From an uncultured Prevotellaceae bacterium (GTDB taxonomy: Bacteria > Bacteroidota > Bacteroidia > Bacteroidales > Bacteroidaceae), in the NCBI GenBank assembly GCA_900320045.1, contig ONQT01000004.1:1-64000 (forward strand): DNA of 64,000 nt. The letters run 5' to 3'. Shown piece by piece: positions 1 through 6,589 of the stretch (within the stretch, counting starts at the first letter, position 1; each line of letters starts with the position of its first letter). Below the pieces are notes generated by a model, which did no database searches, had not been told where the DNA came from, and saw only the letters and a list, made by a program, of their open reading frames with translations. A program made the translations under genes and the position numbers.

Positions 1-1
1 T

Positions 2-211
2 GTTATAGGCGAGCACATGCTCAACCAGTTCAAGGCACGCTATCAAGACTTTCATCGTGCCACAGCCCGCGAACGCTATGAGTTGCTGCTGCAGCGTTGC
101 CCCGGCATTGTTGAGCATCTTGACTTACAAGACCTCGCCTCCTTCCTTTGCATCACCCCAAACTATCTGAGCACGATTCGTAAGTCAATCACGTTCGAAA
201 GCAAGAAATAG
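2..211 (+). CDS. Crp/Fnr-family transcriptional regulator, C-terminal part
   Basis: The frame is open from the window edge to TAA at 209-211, so only the C-terminal 69 residues are present. The text (F-H-R-A-T-A-R-E-R-Y, then L-A-S-F-L-C-I-T-P-N-Y-L-S-T-I-R-K) matches the winged-helix end of Bacteroidetes Crp/Fnr regulators, in which the ASFLGITPxxLSRIRK-type segment is the DNA-recognition helix. The N-terminal cyclic-nucleotide-binding-like domain lies outside the window. A hairpin terminator follows directly, so it ends its own transcript. The effector and targets cannot be told from this fragment. Confidence 0.85.
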   Translation, partial: VIGEHMLNQFKARYQDFHRATARERYELLLQRCPGIVEHLDLQDLASFLCITPNYLSTIRKSITFESKK

Positions 212-243
212 GGAAAAACTCTTTAACTAGTTTAAGACCTGTA

Positions 244-282
244 CCCCCGGCATCCGTTTTTCGGTCATGTCGGGGGCTTTTT
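244..282 (+). terminator. Rho-independent terminator after the Crp/Fnr gene
   Basis: A stem CCCCCGGCAT / ATGTCGGGGG (one mismatch) closes a short loop and is followed by CTTTTTC. It lies 33 bp after the regulator's stop codon and just before the promoter of the next gene. Confidence 0.8.
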
Positions 283-296
283 CGTGGGTCTTTCTG

Positions 297-304
297 TAAC
301 TTTG
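297..304 (+). promoter_or_regulatory. Bacteroidetes -7 box upstream of the esterase
   Basis: TAACTTTG matches the Bacteroidetes -7 consensus TAnnTTTG. It lies 31 bp before the ATG at 336. No clear TTTGG at the -33 position was found, so the call rests on the -7 box and its placement between a terminator and a gene start. Confidence 0.5.
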
Positions 305-335
305 TGGCTCGAAATAACAATAAAACGAAACGAAT

Positions 336-1541
336 ATGAAGAAAACCATCATCACCATCTTGCTCGCCCTTGTCGCAACGACGGGATGGGCGCAGGTTCC
401 ACTTGAAAGCGTGAATGAACTCACGATGAAGTCGGAGTATTTCAACCACATGCGGCAGGTGCTGATCTACACGCCCGACAACTACCCGAACTTTGACCAG
501 ACCTACTACGATGTCATCTATGTGTTCGATGCACAAGACCGCACGATGTTCGATCTTGTACACTGTTTGCTCAACATCGCCTGCAAGCCCGACCCCGACG
601 GCGGCAAAAACACGAATTTCATCATTGTCGGCATCTGCTCGCCAACCCTTTGGGACATCAACTATTTCCGCAACCACGACTACCTGCCCATGCCCCTGCA
701 TGGCAACACAGGGCTGTTCAAGGAGGGTTACTACTACGGCAAATCGCCCGACCTGAAGAAATTCGTCAAGAATGAGTTGATGCCATACGTAAAAACCCAC
801 TATCGCACGTCGGGACGATCCCTCGGCATCGGCCATTCACTGAGCGCATCGTTCGTGCTCGACGCGATGATTACCGACGACCTTTTCGATGACTACATCG
901 CCATATCGCCCAACTGCTGCTACGACGAGTACCGACTGGCCACGGATATTGAAAGCTACCAGTTCAAGAACCGCAAGGCACCCCGCTTCATCTATGCATC
1001 GATGTCTGGCGAGATTGACAATGGGCCTGAGTACTGGGGCGATGAGTGGAAGACGGGCTGGGAGCGTGTGAGCGCAGTTCTCAAAGACAAGGCGCACTTC
1101 CCCGAGAACACCGTCACCTCCGTTCACACTTTCCCCGGCTACGGACATTACAATGGTTTCATGCCCAGCCTGACAGCTGCCCTGAACGACTATATCGTTT
1201 TCGGTGCCAAGAATCTGGTGAGCTATGTCGGCGAGGAGACCTATCCCGTCCACATTGAACTGCACGGCAAGAACCTCACGGACACCATCTACATTACTGG
1301 CAATCAGGATGCGCTAGGCAACTGGGAGGCTAAGGGCGTCAAGATGACGCTCACCAGCGACAGCATAGCTTCCATCGACCTTCATCTGCATCTACCCGCC
1401 CAGTTCAAGTTCACTCGTGGCAGTTGGAATAGTGAGGCCATCATCTCAAATGCCGACGCAGGCAACCAAATCATACACGACGCAGAGCACGCCACCCGCG
1501 TCTATCGCCTTTGGGAGAAGAACCAGTGGATGGGAGAGTAA
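336..1541 (+). CDS. Secreted esterase-D-like alpha/beta hydrolase
   Basis: This is a 401-residue exported hydrolase. Residues 1-20 form a signal peptide ending W-A-Q. The body resembles the putative esterase (esterase D / Fes-like) family: the nucleophile elbow reads G-H-S-L-S around residues 166-170, with Ser168 the likely nucleophile, and a late G-Y-G-H-Y near residue 270 could supply the catalytic His. The last 100 or so residues (Y-P-V-H-I-E-L-H-G to R-V-Y-R-L-W) look like a beta-sandwich, with text such as I-T-G-N-Q-D-A-L-G-N-W-E that resembles CBM20-type starch-binding modules. The likely role is ester cleavage on a carbohydrate or siderophore-type substrate in the periplasm; the substrate is not determined. 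A small barrel-like gene follows 12 bp downstream. Confidence 0.8.
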   Translation: MKKTIITILLALVATTGWAQVPLESVNELTMKSEYFNHMRQVLIYTPDNYPNFDQTYYDVIYVFDAQDRTMFDLVHCLLNIACKPDPDGGKNTNFIIVGICSPTLWDINYFRNHDYLPMPLHGNTGLFKEGYYYGKSPDLKKFVKNELMPYVKTHYRTSGRSLGIGHSLSASFVLDAMITDDLFDDYIAISPNCCYDEYRLATDIESYQFKNRKAPRFIYASMSGEIDNGPEYWGDEWKTGWERVSAVLKDKAHFPENTVTSVHTFPGYGHYNGFMPSLTAALNDYIVFGAKNLVSYVGEETYPVHIELHGKNLTDTIYITGNQDALGNWEAKGVKMTLTSDSIASIDLHLHLPAQFKFTRGSWNSEAIISNADAGNQIIHDAEHATRVYRLWEKNQWMGE

Positions 1542-1553
1542 AACAGCAAAGAC

Positions 1554-2177
1554 ATGAACAAGAAGGAAAGGGTTTGCGATGTTGATAACATCGTGGAATG
1601 GCGCCACGTCATCACCATCCTCCTCGCCGTCATCGTAGTCTCGGGACGAGCACAGACATCATTTGATTCAGGAGAAGGCTGTCTGAACGTCGTCGATGTT
1701 TCTTATGCGCAAGGCATTGGCAAATATGGTGATAGTGGTATTTCCGCAAACTATATGCACGAAAAGTTCATTAACGAAAACTTCAGCATAGGAGTTGGAA
1801 TTGGGTATAGTTATCACAAGAATTACAAGTTTTCTGCGATACCTGTTTATTTCAGCACACATTATTTCTTTTTAGATCGCAAGTTTTCTCCGTTTGTTAA
1901 TCTGCGCATTGGAGGATTCGCTCTGTTCAACGCAAAGAATGTGGGAACTTACGAGAAATACTCTTTATCAAAAGAGAAACAGGGCATTAGTCTGTTCATG
2001 TCGCCTGGCGTTGGCGTGAAGATGCACATCACACCCAACATCGGCATCATGGCTTCGATAAGCGACGATATTTATCTCGTAAATGCGTTTGATACTCATA
2101 GGAATGACTACAAAAGCAAGCTGATACATGGTTTGGGCATCAATGTCGGATTATGTTTTCAGATTAAGGGGTGGTAG
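1554..2177 (+). CDS. Putative outer-membrane beta-barrel protein
   Basis: The predicted protein has 207 residues. A hydrophobic segment (I-T-I-L-L-A-V-I-V-V-S-G-R-A-Q, about residues 20-34) acts as a signal peptide but is preceded by an unusually long, charged N-terminus, so the true start may be internal. The rest alternates polar and aromatic residues in strand-like blocks (I-S-A-N-Y-M-H-E, S-I-G-V-G-I-G-Y-S-Y, S-P-G-V-G-V-K-M-H-I) and ends in an aromatic residue, as small outer-membrane barrels do. No specific family was recognised. It sits 12 bp after the esterase and 4 bp before the dehydrogenase, suggesting one transcript. Its signal segment resembles that of the esterase. Confidence 0.6.
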   Translation: MNKKERVCDVDNIVEWRHVITILLAVIVVSGRAQTSFDSGEGCLNVVDVSYAQGIGKYGDSGISANYMHEKFINENFSIGVGIGYSYHKNYKFSAIPVYFSTHYFFLDRKFSPFVNLRIGGFALFNAKNVGTYEKYSLSKEKQGISLFMSPGVGVKMHITPNIGIMASISDDIYLVNAFDTHRNDYKSKLIHGLGINVGLCFQIKGW

Positions 2178-2181
2178 AAAA

Positions 2182-2919
2182 ATGAATACAAGCAATATGA
2201 AACAGCAAAACATCATTATCATTGGAGCGACCTCTGGTATAGGCAAAGCACTCTTCGGGAAATATGCAGCCGACGGCAACCGCATCGGCATCGTAGGCCG
2301 ACGGACACATCTGCTTGACGAATTGCTGCAAGAGCATCCCGACACGACCGTCACCGCCACGGCTGACATTACCAAGCAGGACGAAATAGCACGAGCCATC
2401 GAATCCCTCCGTGCCGAACTGAAAGACATTGACCTCGCCATCGTCTGCTCAGGAACGGGCGACATCAATGCCTCGTTGGACTACGACGTAGAGCGTCCAA
2501 CCATCGACACCAACGTCACGGGCTGGACGTATGTTATTGATACGCTCTACCACATCTTCGAGCAGCAAGGTCACGGCCATCTCGTCGCCATTACCTCGGC
2601 TGGCGGATTGCGCGGAGAGCCGATGGCTCCTGCCTACTGTGCATCGAAAGCATATCAAATCAACTACATGGAAGCCCTGCGCAAGAAGGCTTACAAGAGC
2701 GGCAACCATATCCTCGTCACCGACATCCGCCCCGGCCTTGTCGATACAGCAATGGCAAAAGGCGAAGGACTCTTCTGGGTGATGCCCGTCGAAAAGGTCG
2801 CCAGTCAGATTATCGCCGCCATCCGCAAGCAGAAATCCAAGGCATACGTCACCAAGCGCTGGCACGTCCTTGCCATCATCAACAAGAATCTTCCGTATAG
2901 CATATATAAGAAGATGTGA
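2182..2919 (+). CDS. Short-chain dehydrogenase/reductase (SDR)
   Basis: A 245-residue cytoplasmic NAD(P)-dependent oxidoreductase of the classical SDR type. It shows the Rossmann glycine motif G-A-T-S-G-I-G near the N-terminus, an active-site Ser in A-I-T-S-A-G-G, and the Y-C-A-S-K catalytic Tyr/Lys pair. The usual N-N-A-G motif is replaced by C-S-G-T-G. I place the start at ATG 2182 because the upstream codons in frame overlap the preceding gene and do not resemble the family; ATG 2200 is also possible. The substrate is unknown. It is the last gene of the esterase / barrel / SDR group. Confidence 0.85.
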   Translation: MNTSNMKQQNIIIIGATSGIGKALFGKYAADGNRIGIVGRRTHLLDELLQEHPDTTVTATADITKQDEIARAIESLRAELKDIDLAIVCSGTGDINASLDYDVERPTIDTNVTGWTYVIDTLYHIFEQQGHGHLVAITSAGGLRGEPMAPAYCASKAYQINYMEALRKKAYKSGNHILVTDIRPGLVDTAMAKGEGLFWVMPVEKVASQIIAAIRKQKSKAYVTKRWHVLAIINKNLPYSIYKKM

Positions 2920-2991
2920 CCCATTCGTTTTATGTCATACTTTCAAAAAAGTAGCAAAATCGACGTCAAAAAACAATTTCCCATCAAAAAG

Positions 2992-3023
2992 TTTGGTCGA
3001 TTCAATAAAAAGCACTACCTTTG
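2992..3023 (+). promoter_or_regulatory. Consensus promoter for the hairpin RNA / Abi locus
   Basis: TTTGG at 2992-2996 and TACCTTTG at 3016-3023 are separated by 19 bp, an exact Bacteroidetes promoter. Transcription would start near 3028-3030, so the RNA begins with the hairpin at 3034-3074 and runs into the Abi reading frame at 3087. Confidence 0.8.
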
Positions 3024-3086
3024 CACCCACGAGAACCCGCCAAGCCTCTTCACAATGCTTAAATCGGCGGGTCGTTTTATTTTCTT
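3024..3086 (+). ncRNA. Possible structured leader or small RNA upstream of the Abi gene
   Basis: Directly after the promoter lies an ACCCGCC / GGCGGGT stem enclosing about 25 nt, followed by a U-rich tract (gttttattttctt) that ends at the Abi start codon. The layout, strong promoter then GC-rich hairpin then U-run then HEPN gene, fits a short RNA of about 55-60 nt that could be an RNA partner of the Abi protein or a transcriptional attenuator. This is inferred from structure and position only. Confidence 0.4.
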
Positions 3087-3807
3087 ATGGCACATTATTC
3101 AAAGACCTACACATCGCCCGCCCAGTTGACGGCATTGCTACAGTCGCGCGGTCTCCACGTCGAGAACGTCACACGGACGGAGACGGCTACTACAGATTCA
3201 GTGCATACCTTTATCCCCTCCTGACCACACCAAAGGAGAATCATGTGTTCAAGCCCGGAGCAGCCTTCAATCAGGCTCTGGACATGTACCGTTTCGACAG
3301 GCATCTGCGACTGCTGATGTTCAACGAGATAGAGAAGATAGAGGTTGCCGTGCGCAGTGCCATCGTCAACATCACAAGCCGCGAGACAGGCAATCCTTTC
3401 TGGATGACCGACCCGACTTGTTTCTATGATGCCAACACCTTTGTCAAGACGAAACAACTCATAGATGCCGAACTCGCCAAGTCGCGCGAGGACTTCATAG
3501 AACATTTCCGCAACACCTATTCCGACCCATATCCTCCAGCATGGATGTTGGCAGAGATTCTGCCTTTGGGCGTACTGACCAGGATATACAACAATATCAA
3601 GAGCAACCAGATACGCAAGAAGATAGCCCAGGAGTTTTCGCTGGGCGTCCCTGTGTTCAACTCATGGATGACCATCATCACTGTTGCCCGCAACCCATCA
3701 ACGACATGAAGGCGAAGGTCGATGCTCTGCTCGCCACTTACCCGTCCATCGACGTCACCGCCATGGGCTTCCCTCGCGGATGGGAGAGCGAACCTTTGTG
3801 GCAATAA
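3087..3807 (+). pseudogene. Abi_2 (AbiD/AbiF-type HEPN) protein, inactivated by two deletions
   Basis: The original start is ATG 3087 (M-A-H-Y-S-K-T-Y-T-S-P-A-Q-L). That frame stops after about 45 codons. The rest of the family sequence (Y-Y-R-F-S-A-Y-L-Y-P-L, R-F-D-R-H-L-R-L-L-M-F-N-E-I-E-K-I-E-V-A) continues in another frame from about 3185 to 3709, which indicates a small frame-shifting deletion near 3175-3185. A second break follows V-A-R-N at about 3691. The family normally continues here through the R-N-x3-H HEPN active site, but the sequence jumps to the C-terminal tail (K-V-D-A-L-L-A-T-Y-P-S-I-D through E-P-L-W) in a third frame. The second deletion therefore removes the catalytic motif. 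The intact protein would be an abortive-infection RNase-like effector. Confidence 0.8.
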
Positions 3808-3878
3808 CCGCCGTTTCATAACCCTTCTCTTCCAAATATTCACTTTCGGTCTCGGAACATCAGGGACAGGCGAGCGTT

Positions 3879-4066
3879 TCACCCCTTCTTCTCATCAGGC
3901 ACAATGAAGCCGATGGGACGGCGGTCACGCTTGCGGGGCTCCTTGGCTTGCAGCTCTGGTTTGAAATTCCAATTTGGAATATCAAAGAACTCTTCAACTG
4001 CAGAAACTCCTCTTTAGTGAGTTGAAAAATGAAGTCAGGCGGAAATCTTTCGATTTCCACCTTGTT
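3879..4066 (-). pseudogene. Remnant of an ORF6N-domain phage-related protein
   Basis: On the minus strand the text E-R-F-P-P-D-F-I-F-Q-L-T-K-E-E-F resembles the core of the ORF6N DNA-binding domain found in phage antirepressor-like proteins. A frame change near 3985 then leads to a basic tail ending R-R-P-I-G-F-I-V-P-D-E-K-K-G and a stop at 3879. Most of the domain and the N-terminus are missing. It sits between the decayed Abi gene and the PL9 lyase, marking this gap as a former accessory locus. The assignment rests on one recognisable block. Confidence 0.55.
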
Positions 4067-4101
4067 ATAGGAATGCCCTGGGGTGAACTGATGAGGGGCG
4101 G

Positions 4102-5679
4102 TTAGCGGCGAATCTTGACGGACTTGGTGCTGTCGAAGTCCTGAACGATATAGATGCCAGACTGCAGGTTGAGGACGTCGATATTGCCATCGCTGACCAT
4201 GCCGACTAATGCTCCACGCTGGTTGTAGATATTCAGTCGACGCGCTCCTTTTAGGTCGACCAGATTCTCGGAAATGACGGTGGGTGCAGAGCCGTCATAT
4301 TCGCGCCATCCCAAATCGGGCTTGTCGCCCAAAAAGTCTGTATAGCCTGCTATCAACTCGCCGGCATTGATGAACTTGCTGCCCTGTGCCAGACACATCA
4401 GAGTAGGAATGTCCATCGTGCCGTCGGATTGACGGGGCGAAGTGGCCAAAGTGGCATCGAGACTCAGGAAGTCGCCATCGGCTGGTGCCATTCCGTCCAT
4501 GTCCCACGAGTTGCTGCTGTGGGTGTAGTTGCCTGTCGTGATGATGTCTTTCCACCACTCGCTCTTCGGGTCGGCATCAGGCTTGTGCGAGTAGTAGCTG
4601 ATGCTATTTCTGATGTCCAGACTGTTCATCTGGGCTGAGCCGAAGTGGTAGTTGTTCTTGTTGTCGTAGCCCGTGCAGTTGTAGAGCTTCACGTCACCCT
4701 GTGTGTAGTTCTGGTCGAAGCCTTTCACCGTATTAGCAATGGCCAGGCAGCGATACATCGTTACATCGGTTGCCACACCGGCACCGCCAATCTTAAAGCC
4801 GTTCTTGTTGCCATTATTATAATAATGTGTACGATACCAGGTGTCTATATGTCCCTTTGAGGTGGTCATCGTCTGACCCTCCACGCTGTCGAACCACGCC
4901 TTGTCAGTCTCCAGACGGGGATTGCCAGTGAGGTCGTAGTATTCTGGCGAGTTGGCGTAGGTAATGCAGTTGATGAAGACAATGGGCGACGACGTGCCGC
5001 GCTTATAAAGGTCCCAGCCGTCGTCACTATTGTTCCAGGCTCGACAGTTGATATAGGTATTTCCCCTGCCCGTGAACTGCTTGTCGCAAAAGCCATCGGC
5101 GTTGCCGCCAAAGTCTGGCGACGACGTGCCGCCCAGCTCGTAGTCAAAGCTATCGAACGAGTCGCAGTTGATGAACGTACAGTCGCCGGCATCCTTCACG
5201 CCGAAACCAGAATCGACACTGGCCTGTGCCGTGCAGTTTTCTATCTTGTTATAGCTGCCACCGATGAGGAAACCCTTGAAGCCTGCATAGCGCACGGTGA
5301 TGCCATAGAGATGTACATACGCCACACGGGTACGCAGTCCGTTCGACTGACCGTTGTTGTTATAGACCAGTTTGCTACCGTCCACAATGGGGTGGCTTCC
5401 TTTCATGGCGCCCACATAGGTCATTTTGTCGGCTGTTCCTGCTGCCGTCTTTACATCGACCGTGGCGGTAATATAATAAATGCCATCCATAAGGAATAGC
5501 GAGTCGCCACCAGCGATGGTCTTTGATGCCAGCGTGTTCAGGTCGCCTGGATTGGTGACTGACGTGCCGTTGCCCGTAGCACCAGGGGCGGCATAGTAAT
5601 TGGTAGCAAAGCCCGTCATGGTGACAAAAAGAAAAGCCATGCTCAGAAGTAGTTTTGCTTTCATCTCCGTAAACTTCAT
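4102..5679 (-). CDS. PL9-like right-handed beta-helix pectinolytic lyase
   Basis: A 525-residue secreted protein. The signal peptide covers about residues 1-25 (ending G-F-A-T). The body is a right-handed parallel beta-helix with Asn-rich turns, and blocks such as G-G-N-A-D-G-F and N-C-R-A-W-N-N-S-D-D-G-W-D-L-Y are characteristic of polysaccharide lyase family 9, which cleaves polygalacturonate or rhamnogalacturonan. The last 75 or so residues (L-N-I-Y-N-Q-R-G-A-L-V, then L-Q-S-G-I-Y-I-V, ending K-I-R-R) resemble a type IX secretion sorting domain, so the enzyme may be exported to the surface. It stands alone, with a -7 box (TAAATTTG read on the minus strand) at 5715-5722. A second pectin-type locus lies at 46.5-52.2 kb. 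Confidence 0.85.
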   Translation of the reverse strand: MKFTEMKAKLLLSMAFLFVTMTGFATNYYAAPGATGNGTSVTNPGDLNTLASKTIAGGDSLFLMDGIYYITATVDVKTAAGTADKMTYVGAMKGSHPIVDGSKLVYNNNGQSNGLRTRVAYVHLYGITVRYAGFKGFLIGGSYNKIENCTAQASVDSGFGVKDAGDCTFINCDSFDSFDYELGGTSSPDFGGNADGFCDKQFTGRGNTYINCRAWNNSDDGWDLYKRGTSSPIVFINCITYANSPEYYDLTGNPRLETDKAWFDSVEGQTMTTSKGHIDTWYRTHYYNNGNKNGFKIGGAGVATDVTMYRCLAIANTVKGFDQNYTQGDVKLYNCTGYDNKNNYHFGSAQMNSLDIRNSISYYSHKPDADPKSEWWKDIITTGNYTHSSNSWDMDGMAPADGDFLSLDATLATSPRQSDGTMDIPTLMCLAQGSKFINAGELIAGYTDFLGDKPDLGWREYDGSAPTVISENLVDLKGARRLNIYNQRGALVGMVSDGNIDVLNLQSGIYIVQDFDSTKSVKIRR

Positions 5680-5789
5680 AGGGATAGTTATTCGTTAGTT
5701 TTCTGTTAATGCTGCAAATTTAAGCATTATTTCCGAAATGGCAAAGAAATAGCGGGAAATATTCCGATGTCAAGAAAATGGCGTTGGGA

Positions 5790-5821
5790 TTTGGTGGGTT
5801 GTGACGAAATGTGTATCTTTG
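5790..5821 (+). promoter_or_regulatory. Consensus promoter of the sirtuin gene
   Basis: TTTGG at 5790-5794 and TATCTTTG at 5814-5821 are separated by 19 bp. The predicted transcript starts about 40 nt before the sirtuin start codon. Confidence 0.85.
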
Positions 5822-5866
5822 CAGCGAATAAATCTATACTGACCGTATAAAACTATTTAGAAAGGA

Positions 5867-6571
5867 ATGCTTATGAAGAAGAAGATTGTTGTTCTGACGG
5901 GTGCCGGTATGTCGGTAGAGAGCGGACTGAAGACGTTTCGCGATGCCGACGGACTGTGGGAGGAGTATCCTGTGCAGCAGGTGGCAACGCACGAAGGCTG
6001 GGAGGCTGACCCCACGCTGGTGACTAACTTCTACAACATGCTGCGCAAGAAGTGCTGGGGTGTGAAGCCTAACGAAGGGCACCGGCTGGTGGCTGAACTG
6101 GAGAAGCAGTACGACGTGACGGTGGTGACACAAAACGTGGACAACCTGCACGAACAGGCAGGCTCTTCGAAGGTGATTCACCTGCACGGCGAACTGATGA
6201 AGGTGTGCTCGAGTCGCGACGTGGACGACCCCCGCTATATCCAGCAGCTGACGCCCGAGAACTGTGAGGTGGCTCCAGGCACGAAGGCTGGCGACGGCTC
6301 GCTGCTGCGCCCCTATATCGTGTTCTTTGGTGAAGCGGTGCCTAACATTACCATTGCTGCAGAGGAATGCCAGGAGGCTGACATCTTTATTATTATAGGT
6401 ACGTCGCTGAATGTCTATCCCGCCGCAGGACTGATTCACTATGTGCGCCCCAGCGTTCCTGTCTACCTGATAGATCCCAACCCCATCAATGCCGGCGGTC
6501 GGGTGACGCAGATACAAAAAGGCGCATCCGACGGAATGCGCGAGTTGATGAAGCTGTTGCCTAACAGCTGA
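5867..6571 (+). CDS. SIR2-family NAD-dependent protein deacylase (sirtuin)
   Basis: A 234-residue (or 232, if ATG 5873 is used) cytoplasmic sirtuin. Seen: G-A-G-M-S-V-E-S-G-L NAD-binding start, F-R-D-A-D-G-L-W, T-Q-N-V-D-N-L-H, the catalytic His in H-L-H-G-E-L, and late G-T-S-L-N-V-Y-P-A and D-P-N-P motifs. Enzymes of this family remove acyl groups from lysines at the cost of NAD. The four zinc-binding cysteines of typical sirtuins are missing: only single cysteines remain where the two CxxC pairs would be. I recall this state from other Bacteroidetes members. The gene is monocistronic, convergent with the phosphatase gene 18 bp downstream. Confidence 0.9.
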   Translation: MLMKKKIVVLTGAGMSVESGLKTFRDADGLWEEYPVQQVATHEGWEADPTLVTNFYNMLRKKCWGVKPNEGHRLVAELEKQYDVTVVTQNVDNLHEQAGSSKVIHLHGELMKVCSSRDVDDPRYIQQLTPENCEVAPGTKAGDGSLLRPYIVFFGEAVPNITIAAEECQEADIFIIIGTSLNVYPAAGLIHYVRPSVPVYLIDPNPINAGGRVTQIQKGASDGMRELMKLLPNS

Positions 6572-6589
6572 TTGCTACATAGCCAAAAG

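Noticed and set aside
189..836. Long open frame opposite the esterase gene
   Set aside because: It is antisense to a gene with a clear signal peptide and family motifs, and its translation resembles no family.
2870..3709. The Abi frame as an intact 279-residue gene
   Set aside because: Its first 100 codons overlap the SDR gene and the non-coding leader and are not family-like; the family start is in another frame at 3087.
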